The notes: generated by a model from the letters alone, not told the origin. A stretch of 64,000 nucleotides of DNA from Corallococcus coralloides DSM 2259 (GCF_000255295.1 NC_017030.1:4960001-5024000), one strand, 5' to 3'; numbered from the stretch's first letter, positions 44,233-55,054 are shown. Translations and numbers: made by a program.

Positions 44233-46578
44233 GTGCGCTCCTCGTCCATGACGACGACCCAGTCGTGCCCCAACTGCGGCACGGTGCACGACACCCGGGT
44301 GTACGTGAGCGGCCAGAAGGTGACGTGCCGCTGCGGCATCCGCTTCGAGGTGCGGCGCGCGGACGTGTCCGGCATCCATCGCCCGGCCGAGCCGTCGGGC
44401 ATCCGTCCGGCCGACAAGGGCCACGACGAAGCAGGCATCGCGGTGACGTTCACGCCGCGCACGGCGGATGATCCGCCAGAATCGAAGTCACCTTCCGCGG
44501 CTCCGGGTGTTGGAGCGGGCAGGATGGACTCGGTGGGACAGGAGATGAGGGCCGGCTCCGTCCCAGGGGGCAACGAGATGAACATCCCGCGACCGGATGG
44601 CGTGGGGAAGGCGGACGAGGGTGAGGTTCCCGCGGGGGTGGTGCCTGCCTCCGCGGAGGGCCGCGACGCGCCTTCGTCCGGAGTGGCATTGCCCGCGGCC
44701 GACCCTTCGGCTCCGGAGCTGATCAGTGCCACGCTGGTGCGCGCGGAGTCGCTGGGGGTGAAGGCCCCGCGCGCGCCGGTGAACACGGGCATCCGCGACA
44801 TCGAGAACGCGGAGACGATGCTGACGGGCCAGAAGCCCCAGCTGCCGGGCCTGGAGCTCCTGGAGGTGCTGGGGCGCGGCGGCATGGGCGAGGTGTGGCT
44901 CGCGCGCCAGCGCTCCCTGGGCCGCACGGTGGCGGTGAAGGTGCTGCCGCCCCGGCTGGCGAAGGACGAGGAGTTCGTGTCGCGCTTCGACAAGGAAGCG
45001 ACGGCGCTCGCGGCCCTGAGCCACCCGAACATCGTGCAGATCATCGACCGGGGCGTGCAGGGCGAGCACTACTACTTCGTCATGGAGTACGTGGAGGGCC
45101 AGTCGCTGCGCCACGCGCTGAGCGGCAGGGATCCGCTCACGCCCTCGCAGGCGCTGAAGGTGCTGCTCCAGGTGGCGCGCGCCGTGGAGTGCGCGCACGC
45201 CAAGAACATCATCCACCGCGACCTGAAGCCGGAGAACATCCTGCTGGATGGGCGGCTGCACGCGAAGGTGGCGGACTTCGGCCTGGCCGGCATCCGCGAG
45301 CCGGATTCGGAGAAGCAGCTCACCGCGACCGCGGTGGCCATGGGCACGCTCAACTACATGGCCCCGGAGCAGCGCCGGGACGCGAAGAACGTGGACGGCA
45401 GGGCGGACCTCTTCTCCCTGGGCGTGATGATGTACGAGGCGCTCACGGGCGAGCTGCCCGTGGGCCGCTTCAAGCTGCCGTCCGAGCGCGTGCGCGGCCT
45501 GGACCCGCGCCTGGATCCGGTGGTGGAGTGCCTGCTGGAGACGGACCGCGAGGCCCGCTACGCCAACGCCACGGAGGTCTGCGAGGCGCTGGAAGCGCTG
45601 GTGTCGGCCTCGTCGTCGCCGCACGTGGTGGCGCCCGCGTCGGCGCTGGCGCGCGCGCAGCCCTCGCACGTGGCTCCGATGAAGTCCCCGACGCCCGCGG
45701 AGACCGCCGTGCTGGAGGCGCTCCACGCGGGCTGGGGCCGGGTGCGCACCGGCCTGTCCGTGGTGGGCGGCCTGGCCGTGCTCGGCTTCGCGGTGCGCGC
45801 CTTCGTGGGCTTCGGGAGCCTGACCGCCACGCCGATCGTCTCGGATCCGGTCCCTCCGGTCATGCACTTCCCGGCCAACACGGAAGGGGAGGTGTTCTCC
45901 GGCCTGAAGCTCACGCCGCCCGCGGCCGGCTCGGCCAGCGCCACCCTGGAGCTGGGCTTCGAGCAGGGCGAGGAGGAGATCAACGTCCACAGCGGCACGT
46001 GGACCATGGACCAGGGCGAGCTGCGCGTCGTGCAGGCCGGACGGGAGGCGGACGGCAAGCTGGTGCCGCGCGCGTACCTGGCGCACCGCTACTTCACGAG
46101 CGACGACTTCACGGCCGAAGTGCTGATGGACGTGAACCCGCTGGGGAAGCAGTGGTCGGTGGAGGAGGACGGGCAGCACTTCGGCGAGCTGGCGTTCCGC
46201 ATCCGCGACGTGCAGGTGTCCGTCTTCGCCATCCCCGACGCGGGCATGCGCCTGTCGTGGCGCTACTTCTCCCCGGACGACGGGCATGAAGTGGTGGGCA
46301 ACAGCGCGGAGGACACCAAGAACCTGGTCCAGGACGAGATGCCGGTGCCCAAGACGGGCCCCTTCCTGGTGAAGCTCCAGCTCAAGCGGCAGAAGAGCGG
46401 CGTGCGGGTGGACGCCTTCCTCAACAAGAAGCTCTTCGCCTCCAAGGTGCTGCCGGGCTTCGAGGGCCGCGTGGGCAAGCTGGCCCTGGGCTGCCGCAAC
46501 CTCGAGTGCACCTTCGATGACCTGAAGGTCGTGGGGCCGCTGCAGGAGCGCCCCGTGCGCCGCGTCGCCCCCGAGTAG
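44233..46578 (+). CDS. Membrane Ser/Thr protein kinase with zinc ribbon and extracytoplasmic domain
   Basis: A 781-residue eukaryotic-type kinase. The N-terminus has a zinc-ribbon pattern (CPNCG, then CRCG), followed by a long disordered linker. The kinase domain (about 205-455) has GRGGMGEVW, the VAVK lysine, HRDLKPEN, DFGLAG and MAPEQ, so it should be active. A membrane helix (about 507-528) leads to a C-terminal domain of about 240 residues, beta-rich and like the jelly-roll of DUF1080-type glycan-binding proteins. The start is GTG 44233 (AAGGTG nearby) or ATG 44248. It lies 2 bases after the cyclase stop. Confidence 0.9.
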   Translation: MRSSSMTTTQSCPNCGTVHDTRVYVSGQKVTCRCGIRFEVRRADVSGIHRPAEPSGIRPADKGHDEAGIAVTFTPRTADDPPESKSPSAAPGVGAGRMDSVGQEMRAGSVPGGNEMNIPRPDGVGKADEGEVPAGVVPASAEGRDAPSSGVALPAADPSAPELISATLVRAESLGVKAPRAPVNTGIRDIENAETMLTGQKPQLPGLELLEVLGRGGMGEVWLARQRSLGRTVAVKVLPPRLAKDEEFVSRFDKEATALAALSHPNIVQIIDRGVQGEHYYFVMEYVEGQSLRHALSGRDPLTPSQALKVLLQVARAVECAHAKNIIHRDLKPENILLDGRLHAKVADFGLAGIREPDSEKQLTATAVAMGTLNYMAPEQRRDAKNVDGRADLFSLGVMMYEALTGELPVGRFKLPSERVRGLDPRLDPVVECLLETDREARYANATEVCEALEALVSASSSPHVVAPASALARAQPSHVAPMKSPTPAETAVLEALHAGWGRVRTGLSVVGGLAVLGFAVRAFVGFGSLTATPIVSDPVPPVMHFPANTEGEVFSGLKLTPPAAGSASATLELGFEQGEEEINVHSGTWTMDQGELRVVQAGREADGKLVPRAYLAHRYFTSDDFTAEVLMDVNPLGKQWSVEEDGQHFGELAFRIRDVQVSVFAIPDAGMRLSWRYFSPDDGHEVVGNSAEDTKNLVQDEMPVPKTGPFLVKLQLKRQKSGVRVDAFLNKKLFASKVLPGFEGRVGKLALGCRNLECTFDDLKVVGPLQERPVRRVAPE

Positions 46579-46687
46579 TCGCCCGGGCCCCGGGGATGGG
46601 GCTTGCCGCCCCGTCCGCCCGTTCCCACCTTGCTCCCGCCGGGCTCCGCCATCGCGGGGCCGTCCGGCACGCGGGCGGGGGTGGGGC

Positions 46688-47590
46688 ATGGCCGTGGACC
46701 TGGACCTGGGGCGCGTGCTCCTGCTGCCGCTCTGTGGCGTGGGACTGGCCCTGCTGCTCTGGGCGACCTTCACCCTGGGAAGGACACCCACGGGCGCGCG
46801 GCCGCGCTGGATGCTCGCGGGCTTCGGGGCGCTGGCCCTGGGCCTGGTGCTCTTCGTCCCGTGGATGCGGGGGACGCCGCTGGTGCCCGTGTCGCCGGAC
46901 GTGCTGGTGAAGGCGCTGGGCGGCGTGCTGCTGGTGCTGGCCGCGGGGGTGTCCGCCCGGGGTGCCCGGGTGCGCCTGCGGGCGGATGCGCTGCGCGGCG
47001 CCGCGCCCATGCCGCTGGATGAGGCGGTGGAGGCCCTGCGCGCGGGGCGGTCCCCGGGCTTTGGCGTGTACCGGGGCCAGCTGGACTCCGTGGACACGCT
47101 GACGTCGCCGGGCGGCGTGCCGTGCGCCTTCTACGACGCGGCGGTGCACGCGGTGGGGACGCATGGCCGCAAGGGGCCGCTGTTGTCGCGGGAGCGCGCG
47201 TACTCGCCGGTGCTGCTCCTGAAGGGCGAGCGCACGCGGGCAACGGTGGGGTTCGCGCCGTCCGCGCTGCTGGCGCCGGTGGAGGTGCGGCGGTGCCCGG
47301 CGGCGCCCGCGCTCACCCGGGCGGAGCTGCTGGGGGCGCCCGCGCAGGCGCTGTCCTGGGAGCGCGTGGGCGTCCCCGGGGAGGCGTGCCTGGTGGTGGG
47401 GGAGCTTCAGCGCGGGTCCCGCGACGGCACCTACGAGCTGCGCGGGCGCGGCGGGCGTCCGGCGCTGATGGTGCTGGGGGAGGGGGCCACGGGCACCGGC
47501 GGGGAGTTGTCCCGCCGGGCCTGGAGGCACTTCGCGGCGGCCGGGGCGCTGTCCCTGGCCGCCGTGTTCATGCTCGCCCGGACCCTGTGA
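46688..47590 (+). CDS. GIDE-domain-like membrane protein
   Basis: A 300-residue membrane protein with helices near residues 10-30, 43-60 and 72-90, one near the C-terminus (RHFAAAGALSLAAVFML), and a soluble domain between. That domain resembles the GIDE domain of mitochondrial E3 ligase MUL1 and prokaryotic relatives: an SPGGVPCAFYDA segment, then beta strands and a second GELQ-type strand. There is no RING finger. Function in bacteria is unknown, and the match is from pattern only. Confidence 0.65.
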   Translation: MAVDLDLGRVLLLPLCGVGLALLLWATFTLGRTPTGARPRWMLAGFGALALGLVLFVPWMRGTPLVPVSPDVLVKALGGVLLVLAAGVSARGARVRLRADALRGAAPMPLDEAVEALRAGRSPGFGVYRGQLDSVDTLTSPGGVPCAFYDAAVHAVGTHGRKGPLLSRERAYSPVLLLKGERTRATVGFAPSALLAPVEVRRCPAAPALTRAELLGAPAQALSWERVGVPGEACLVVGELQRGSRDGTYELRGRGGRPALMVLGEGATGTGGELSRRAWRHFAAAGALSLAAVFMLARTL

Positions 47591-47614
47591 GGCCCGGGCG
47601 GAGGGGCGGGACGG

Positions 47615-49402
47615 CTACCCCGGATCGATCACGCAGTTGTTCGGGCAGCTGTCGTTGTTGTTGGTGTTGCCGTCGTCGCAGGTCTCGCCGAAGTTGTACT
47701 GGGTGATGCCGTCGCCGCAGCGGGCGTTCCAGATGCAGGTGAGGCTGCACTTGCCGTAGCCCGGGCCGTTCTCGCTGCCGTTGTCGCACGTCTCGCCCGG
47801 ATCAATCTTCTTGTCGCCGCAGGTGGATTCGCACGTGGTGCGCTCGGTCCGGAAGTTGGTCAGGGTCAGCTTGTACGACGACGCGCTCTGGTGGCGCTCC
47901 GCCTGGAACACGACGACCTCGTAGATCTTGCCCTTCTGCAGCTTCAGGTTGGACACGGTGGTGGCGTTGGCCAGGTTCACCGAGCCGTCGAGCGCACCGT
48001 GGACGCCACCCAGGTCCAGGGCGAGCGTGCCGTCGATGTACACCCAGACGTCGTCGTCACCGTTGAACTCCAGCAGCTCGTTGCCCTCGAACTGGAACCA
48101 GTAGCGCGTCTCGCTGGTGAAGCTGAAGTTGTGGTTGTTGGCGCCGAGGTTCTCCAGGCCCAATCCCACCCAGCCGCTCTTGTCGAGCGGGAAGAAATTC
48201 GGGTTGTCGAACCGGTAGATGGCGCCGGTGGTGCCCACCCGGTCCAGCTTCAGCGTGCTGACCTCCGTGATGTTGATGCCCTCCACGTCGGTGTACCACT
48301 GGTTGAAGTTCGTCGCGCCGCTGGTGGTCGCGGAGGTCACGCCCTCCTTGGCGTAGGTCGGCTTCCCCTTGGCGTTCAGCTTGCCCTCGTAGACCTTGCC
48401 CGTGATGAACTCTTCCCTGCCATTCTTGTCGTCGAAGTCCGGGTGGATGGCGGCCGGGTACTTGCCGCCCACGGGCTGTCCCTTGCCGCGGAAGTCGCGG
48501 TAGACGACCGGGATCTCCACCGAGGCCGGCGCGGTGTCCTGGACGTTGCGGCACGCGAAGCCGTTCTCCAGCTTGCACTCGGACGAGCAGCCGTCGTTGC
48601 TGCGCGTGTTGCCGTCGTCGCACTCCTCGGTGGTGTCACCGGGGAGGATGACGCCGTCGCCGCAGCGCGACGCGCAGACGCCGTTCTTGCAGCTGGGCTC
48701 CAGCACGCACAGCGGCGAGCAGCCATCGCCCATGTCGTGGTTGCCGTCGTCGCACTGCTCGGTGCCTTCCTTCTTGCCGTCGCCGCACTTCGTCTTCGTG
48801 CACGGCTGGTTGATGGCATCGCACTTGTAGCCCGGCTCCAGGCGGCAGGTCTTGCTGCAGCCGTCGCCGTTGTTGAGGTTGCCGTCCTCGCACTCCTCCT
48901 CGCCGGCGATGATCTTGTCACCGCACTCGGCCGCGCGGCAGCGCTGGCCCTGGAAGGGGCAGGTCCAACCGGTCTCCACGGTGGAGCAGTCCGCCGAGCA
49001 GCCGTCGTTGGACTCCCGGTTGCGGTCGTCGCACTTCTCGCCTTCCTCCACGATGCCGTTGCCGCACGCCGTCGCCACGACGCAGGGCCGGCCCCAGCTG
49101 GGACACTCGAAGCCGACCTCCACCTCCTGGCAGTCGAACGTGCAGCCGTCGCCGCTCACGGTGTTGGCGTCGTCACAGACTTCGCCCTTCTGGACCTTGC
49201 CGTCGCCACAGACCTTGGGGCCCGGGTCATACGAACCGCCGTCGGGCAACGTGTCGCCACCGTCGGTGTTGCCACCGTCCGTGACGCTCGTGCCGCCGTC
49301 GTTGTCCGTTTCACCGTTGTCCGGACAGCCTGTGAGGGTGAGGAGGAGGGAAGCGAGCAGGACGCTCGCGAGTCGGGGGAACGGGGGGGAATGTTTCAGC
49401 AT
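47615..49402 (-). CDS. Lipoprotein with DUF4215 cysteine repeats and a fibro-slime domain
   Basis: A 595-residue surface lipoprotein (lipobox LTGC, then a Thr/Asp/Gly-rich tether). Residues about 65-275 contain six DUF4215 Cys-rich repeats (CGDG...CDDGN...GDGCS...C). Residues about 290-530 form a fibro-slime/PA14-like domain (NQWYTDV, FNGDDDVWVYIDG, DLGGVHG). Two more Cys repeats close the protein, ending NCVIDPG. Such proteins are typical of the myxobacterial surface and matrix. It is convergent with the GIDE-like gene, 24 bases apart. Confidence 0.88.
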   Translation of the reverse strand: MLKHSPPFPRLASVLLASLLLTLTGCPDNGETDNDGGTSVTDGGNTDGGDTLPDGGSYDPGPKVCGDGKVQKGEVCDDANTVSGDGCTFDCQEVEVGFECPSWGRPCVVATACGNGIVEEGEKCDDRNRESNDGCSADCSTVETGWTCPFQGQRCRAAECGDKIIAGEEECEDGNLNNGDGCSKTCRLEPGYKCDAINQPCTKTKCGDGKKEGTEQCDDGNHDMGDGCSPLCVLEPSCKNGVCASRCGDGVILPGDTTEECDDGNTRSNDGCSSECKLENGFACRNVQDTAPASVEIPVVYRDFRGKGQPVGGKYPAAIHPDFDDKNGREEFITGKVYEGKLNAKGKPTYAKEGVTSATTSGATNFNQWYTDVEGINITEVSTLKLDRVGTTGAIYRFDNPNFFPLDKSGWVGLGLENLGANNHNFSFTSETRYWFQFEGNELLEFNGDDDVWVYIDGTLALDLGGVHGALDGSVNLANATTVSNLKLQKGKIYEVVVFQAERHQSASSYKLTLTNFRTERTTCESTCGDKKIDPGETCDNGSENGPGYGKCSLTCIWNARCGDGITQYNFGETCDDGNTNNNDSCPNNCVIDPG

Positions 49403-49471
49403 GAAGGAGATGCTGAAAGCCGGTGACCCCAGGTGTCAAATGGATCAGGTGTTTTCTCACCCAGCCGGTGC

Positions 49472-49505
49472 GTAAAAATGCAGAAAGCCCGTACGGGTGT
49501 ACAGG
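49472..49505 (-). terminator. Rho-independent terminator of the sugar porter gene
   Basis: On the minus strand CCTGTAC and GTACGGG form a 7-bp stem with one G-T pair and a 4-base loop, followed by CTTTCTGCATTTTTAC. Confidence 0.65.
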
Positions 49506-49533
49506 CGTCCGCGTATCGCCCTGTCTCGCGGGG

Positions 49534-50958
49534 CTACATCTGTTCCAGCTCCCGACCCTTCGTCTCGCGGATGAACTTCGCGGCGAAGAAGACGGAGAAC
49601 ACGGCGGCCGCGGCATACAGGCCGTACGCCCAGCCCAGGCCCATGGCCTGCAGCGACGGGAACGTGGCGGACACCAGGAAGTTGGCCAGCCACTGCGCCA
49701 TGGCCGCGATGGACAGCGCGAGCGCGCGGATGCTGTTGGGGAACATCTCTCCCAACAGCACCCAGACGACGGGGCCCCATGAGAAGCCGAAGAAGACGAC
49801 GTAGAGGTTGGCGGCGATGAGCGCGGTGGTGCCTGCAGCGCCCTGGAGGACGGGCTTGCCCGCGGCATCCAGCGGCGCGGTGCCGAAGAGGTACGCCATC
49901 AGGCCCAGGGTGAGCGCCATGCCCACGGAGCCGATGATCAGCAGGGGCTTTCTTCCCACCCGATCCACGAACGCGATGGCCACCAGCGTGGTGAGGATGT
50001 TGGTGACGCTGGTGATGACGGTGATGGCCAGCGAGTTGTGCTCGGAGAAGCCCACCGCCTGCCAGAGGACGCTGGAGTAGTAGAAGATGACGTTGATGCC
50101 CACGAACTGCTGGAGCATCGCGAGCACGATGCCGACCCACACGATGGGCAGGAACCCGAAGCGGCCGCCCTTCAGGTCCGCCAGGTGCGGCGTGTAGTTC
50201 GTGCGCAGCGAGCGGCGGATCTCCACGACCTTGGACGGCGCGGCGTCCCCCTCGATGTCGCGCAGCACGCCCAGCGCCTCCTGCTCACGCCCCTTCGCGA
50301 CGAGGAAGCGCGGGGACTCCGAGATGAAGACGGCGCCGATGCCGTAGAGGAGCGCGGGTGGCAGGCCGCTGAAGAACATCCACCGCCACGCGGTGAGGCC
50401 GAGCCAGGTGGGATTGGAGGCGGAGCCCGCGTAGAGCGCGATGGCGAAGTCCCCCAGCAGGGCCACGAAGATGCCGGTCACGATGGCCAGTTGTTGCAGG
50501 GACGCCAGGCGGCCGCGCAGGTACGCCGGAGCGACCTCCGCGATGTACGTGGGCGCCACGACGCTGGCGAAGCCCACCCCCAGCCCGCCCACCAGCCGCC
50601 AGAAGCTCAGGTCCCACAGGGAGAACGCGAGCCCCGACCCGATGGCGCTGATGATGAACAGGGCCGCCGCGAGCATCATCGCGCGCCGGCGGCCGTAGCG
50701 GTCCGCGAAGGGCCCCGCGGCGAAGGCGCCCGCGGCCGAGCCGACGAGCGCGGAGGACACCGCCAGCCCCAGGCCCAGGCTGCTCGCGGCGAACTCGGCC
50801 TTCAGGGCGGCGACGGTGCCGTTGATGACGGCGGTGTCGAAGCCGAAGAGAAACCCGCCCAGGGCGGCCACCACGGAGATGCCAATGACCCTGCCGGTCC
50901 GTGTCTCCCGATCCGCCGGAGGCCGCCTGCTCACCGAGGCATCGATGACATCCGCCAT
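49534..50958 (-). CDS. MFS sugar porter family transporter
   Basis: A 474-residue 12-helix sugar:proton symporter or facilitator. The family signatures are all present: GFLFGFDTAVINGT, DRYGRRR, SESPRFL, QQFVGINVIFYYSS, DRVGRKP and the W-x-x-x-GEMFP motif (usually E-I/L-FP). Xylose, galactose and glucose are typical substrates. It stands alone between terminator-like sequences and has no adjacent sugar kinase or isomerase. Confidence 0.92.
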   Translation of the reverse strand: MADVIDASVSRRPPADRETRTGRVIGISVVAALGGFLFGFDTAVINGTVAALKAEFAASSLGLGLAVSSALVGSAAGAFAAGPFADRYGRRRAMMLAAALFIISAIGSGLAFSLWDLSFWRLVGGLGVGFASVVAPTYIAEVAPAYLRGRLASLQQLAIVTGIFVALLGDFAIALYAGSASNPTWLGLTAWRWMFFSGLPPALLYGIGAVFISESPRFLVAKGREQEALGVLRDIEGDAAPSKVVEIRRSLRTNYTPHLADLKGGRFGFLPIVWVGIVLAMLQQFVGINVIFYYSSVLWQAVGFSEHNSLAITVITSVTNILTTLVAIAFVDRVGRKPLLIIGSVGMALTLGLMAYLFGTAPLDAAGKPVLQGAAGTTALIAANLYVVFFGFSWGPVVWVLLGEMFPNSIRALALSIAAMAQWLANFLVSATFPSLQAMGLGWAYGLYAAAAVFSVFFAAKFIRETKGRELEQM

Positions 50959-51126
50959 GACGCGCTCCTTCCCCCTGGGACGGGCACGTGTCCGGCCTTC
51001 GCGGTACGCACCACGGCCCTGAGAAGAGGTGGCCCCCGTGGCCGCTGAAAGGCAGCCCCGGGCAGGACAGCGCCACGGTGGCCGCTCGCTGGGGGCAGGG
51101 CTTTGACGTCGACGGCGGGCCGGGGC

Positions 51127-52721
<1,595 letters not shown>

Positions 52722-52725
<4 letters not shown>

Positions 52726-53558
52726 GCGCCCGCCGCGCGGCCCAGGAGCATGCGCTGGCCTTCCCGCGCGGGCTCGGTGAAGGGGAACAGGCCGCGCGCC
52801 TGCTGCGCCATGTCCTCCAGCAGCTCGTCCGCGTGGGACGGGTCGTGGTGGAAGAGGAAGAGGCGCCCGGCGTGCAGGTCCTTGGCCACCTTGGCCGCGT
52901 CCATCATCGTCGAGTGGCCCCAGCCCTTCTTGGACATGCCCTTCCTGCCCTCGTACTCGTCAGGCGTGTACTGCGCGTCCAGGCACAGCGCGTCCGCGCC
53001 CTCGAAGTGGCGGGCCACGTCCGACGTGAGGCGCTCCGGCAGCTCCACGTCCGTGGCGTACACGAAGGAGTGGCCGTCCGCCTCCACGCGGTACGCCATG
53101 CAGCCGTCCGGGTGCGGCACGTCGATGGGCGTCACCTTGAAGGGGCCCACCTCCACGGTGCGGCCGTGCAGCGCGGCGCCGAAGGTCATCTTCGAGCGCA
53201 TGGTGGACAGCGGCACCGGGAACTGCGGCGGGCGCATCTGCTGGGACAGCGTGGACTCCAGCGCCTGGGCACCATTCGCGCCGGGGCCGTACATCGTCAG
53301 CGACGTGGTGGGCAGGTACGCGGGCGTGAAGAAGGGGAAGCCCTGCACGTGATCCCAGTGCAGGTGCGAGAAGAACATCGTCGCCTTCTGCGGAGCGCCC
53401 TCGCGCATCATGACCTCGCCCAACGTCCGGATGCCCGTGCCCGCGTCGAGGATCAGCCGCTCGCCCTGGCTCGTCACCTCCACGCACGCCGTGTTGCCAC
53501 CAATGCGCGAGCCCGACACCGCAATGCTGCCCCGAACGCCAAAGAAGCGGATTTCCAT
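52722..53558 (-). CDS. MBL-fold metal-dependent hydrolase
   Basis: A 278-residue metallo-beta-lactamase-fold hydrolase. The metal motif is SHLHWDH, with a further His in VPHPDG, an Asp in VYATDVE and a late His in GHSTMMDAA. The pattern is of the cyclic-phosphodiesterase/PqqB-like type rather than a beta-lactamase. It is coupled to the sigma-54 activator. Its ATG (53558) lies inside the overlapping end of the integrase frame, which I take as a by-product of phage integration upstream. Confidence 0.88.
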
Positions 53559-55054
53559 GATGGGTCTCCAGATGCGCTGACGCCCGCTGGGGGCGCCCTG
53601 ACGTGGAGGGGACAGAGCACGTTCGGTGCCAGCGCCAAGGGGCTGGAATCATTGGAGTGGCGGGGGTGGGGCAGGGCGGGCCGCTCCATTCTGGAGCGCT
53701 CCGGATGGGGCGGGCGGTCCAATCCGGAGCGGCCCAGTGCGTGGGGGATTCCTGGTAGACCCCGGGGCCATGCCGACGATTGCGTTCTGCACCATCTAGA
53801 ATCGGCATCGGCCGAAATGGTTGCAGGCATCGCTGGAAGTCCTTGAATTTGTAATGCTTTTGCCTCGTGGACGGCAGGGGACTCCCCCTGGAATGTAGCC
53901 CACGTGTTCGCCACGTGCTCGTCCGCCGCACCCACCGTAAGGCGGACCTTTCCCATCTGCTGTTCGAGGTGACCCACGTCGGTCGCGAGGTAGACGGCCG
54001 CCGTGATCTGAGGGTTGGCATGGCCCAGCAGTCGCTGCGTGGTGACGAGGTCCCCGGTCGCCTGGTGCACGAGGCTGCCGAACTGCTTGCGGAGTCCGTG
54101 GAAGGTGAATCCCTCGGGCAGATTCACTCCAGCTCGCGCGGCGATGTTGCGCAGGAGCGCGGTCACCGGCCAAGTGGCGTACCTCATGCCGCCGGTGCGC
54201 GTGGACGGGAACACGAGTCCTTCTGTCGCACCTGCGTTGCGCCGGTATGCCTCCAGCTCCGGCCGGAGCTGCGGATGAACCGGCACGAGACGCTCCTTGC
54301 CGCCCTTGGTGGTGTCGCGTCCCCAGCTCCTACGCACGTGGATGACGCCGTTTGCTCCAGCGCTCCAGTCGATGTCTTCCCAGCGCAGCGCGGCCAACTC
54401 GCCGCGGCGCAACCCCGTCAAAATCGCGACCAACAGTAGGGGCCGCCACGGCCCGGCCGCTGCGAGCAGGGCCCCAATCTGCTCGGGCCGAAGTACCTTC
54501 ACAGCTCGTCGCGGCAGCGGCGGGTGGCTCACCGAGGCCCAAGGGTTCTTCTCGATGACGAGGAGCTTCTTGCACGCGTACTCGAAAACGAGGCGGGCCC
54601 GGATGTAGAGAACGCGGGTCGTTGTCGCCGCCTGTCCGGCGTCACGAGACTTCTGGAGCAGCGCCTCGCAGTCGGCCGGTGTCACCTGCGTCACGAGCTT
54701 CTTGCCGAAGTGCGGCCCGACCCATCGGCGCAGTTGGCTCTGCATGGGCTTGATGCTCGCGAGGTGCTGGCTCGCGGCCATGTACTTCTCCAGAAGCTCC
54801 GCGCAGGTGATGGGCGGCACTGGCATCTTCTCCAGGCCCGCACGGACGCGCTCCGCGCGCATCGCCTTCTCGTGAACGAGGCGCTCGGCTTCCGCCTCCA
54901 TCCGCGCCTCACACGACTCGCGCACCTTCCGGCCCGCCTCGTCGCGGTAGCGCAGCCACCAAGTGCCGTACGTGGGGGACTCGCGCCGCAGCCGCTTGCC
55001 GGCAGCGACGAGCGCCTTGCCGACGCGGTTGGGGCGGAAGTAGACGCTCGTCAC
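53474..55054 (-). CDS. Tyrosine-recombinase prophage integrase with host-derived C-terminus
   Basis: A phage integrase of 526 residues. The catalytic set is complete: Arg216 in TGLRRGEL, Lys near 250, His319-x-x-Arg322 in FHGLRKQF, His345 in LLGHANP and the nucleophile Tyr355. A core-binding domain lies at about 80-180. The catalytic fold ends near residue 372, yet the frame runs 150 residues more, changes to low-complexity Pro/Arg/Ser sequence near residue 420, and overlaps the host hydrolase gene by 85 bases. In phage Mx8 attP lies inside the integrase gene and integration swaps its 3' end; the same is inferred here. GTG 55054 overlaps the excisionase stop (GTGA) and has GGAGAAG upstream. 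Confidence 0.9.
   Translation of the reverse strand: MTSVYFRPNRVGKALVAAGKRLRRESPTYGTWWLRYRDEAGRKVRESCEARMEAEAERLVHEKAMRAERVRAGLEKMPVPPITCAELLEKYMAASQHLASIKPMQSQLRRWVGPHFGKKLVTQVTPADCEALLQKSRDAGQAATTTRVLYIRARLVFEYACKKLLVIEKNPWASVSHPPLPRRAVKVLRPEQIGALLAAAGPWRPLLLVAILTGLRRGELAALRWEDIDWSAGANGVIHVRRSWGRDTTKGGKERLVPVHPQLRPELEAYRRNAGATEGLVFPSTRTGGMRYATWPVTALLRNIAARAGVNLPEGFTFHGLRKQFGSLVHQATGDLVTTQRLLGHANPQITAAVYLATDVGHLEQQMGKVRLTVGAADEHVANTWATFQGESPAVHEAKALQIQGLPAMPATISADADSRWCRTQSSAWPRGLPGIPHALGRSGLDRPPHPERSRMERPALPHPRHSNDSSPLALAPNVLCPLHVRAPPAGVSASGDPSWKSASLAFGAALRCRARALVATRRAWR
53678..53735. promoter_or_regulatory. Nested palindromes upstream of the MBL hydrolase gene
   Basis: Three overlapping perfect inverted repeats lie in 58 bases: GGGCCGCTCC/GGAGCGGCCC (53678-53687, 53726-53735), CGCTCC-ATTCT-GGAGCG (53682-53698) and CGCTCCGGAT/ATCCGGAGCG (53697-53706, 53722-53731). 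CCATTCTGGAGCG and CCAATCCGGAGCG also form a direct repeat. They begin 120 bases upstream of the hydrolase start, so an operator or leader structure is likely. Confidence 0.6.
53740..53880. other. Probable phage-host junction (attachment site region)
   Basis: The integrase reading frame loses catalytic-family character here and composition becomes AT-richer around 53840-53865. An att core should lie in this interval. I found no tRNA gene overlapping it, and the core cannot be fixed without the other prophage end. Confidence 0.4.

Noticed and set aside
53740-53880. tRNA gene at the phage attachment region
   Set aside because: I looked for a T-loop and acceptor-stem pattern on both strands and saw none, although Mx8 uses a tRNA gene as its target.
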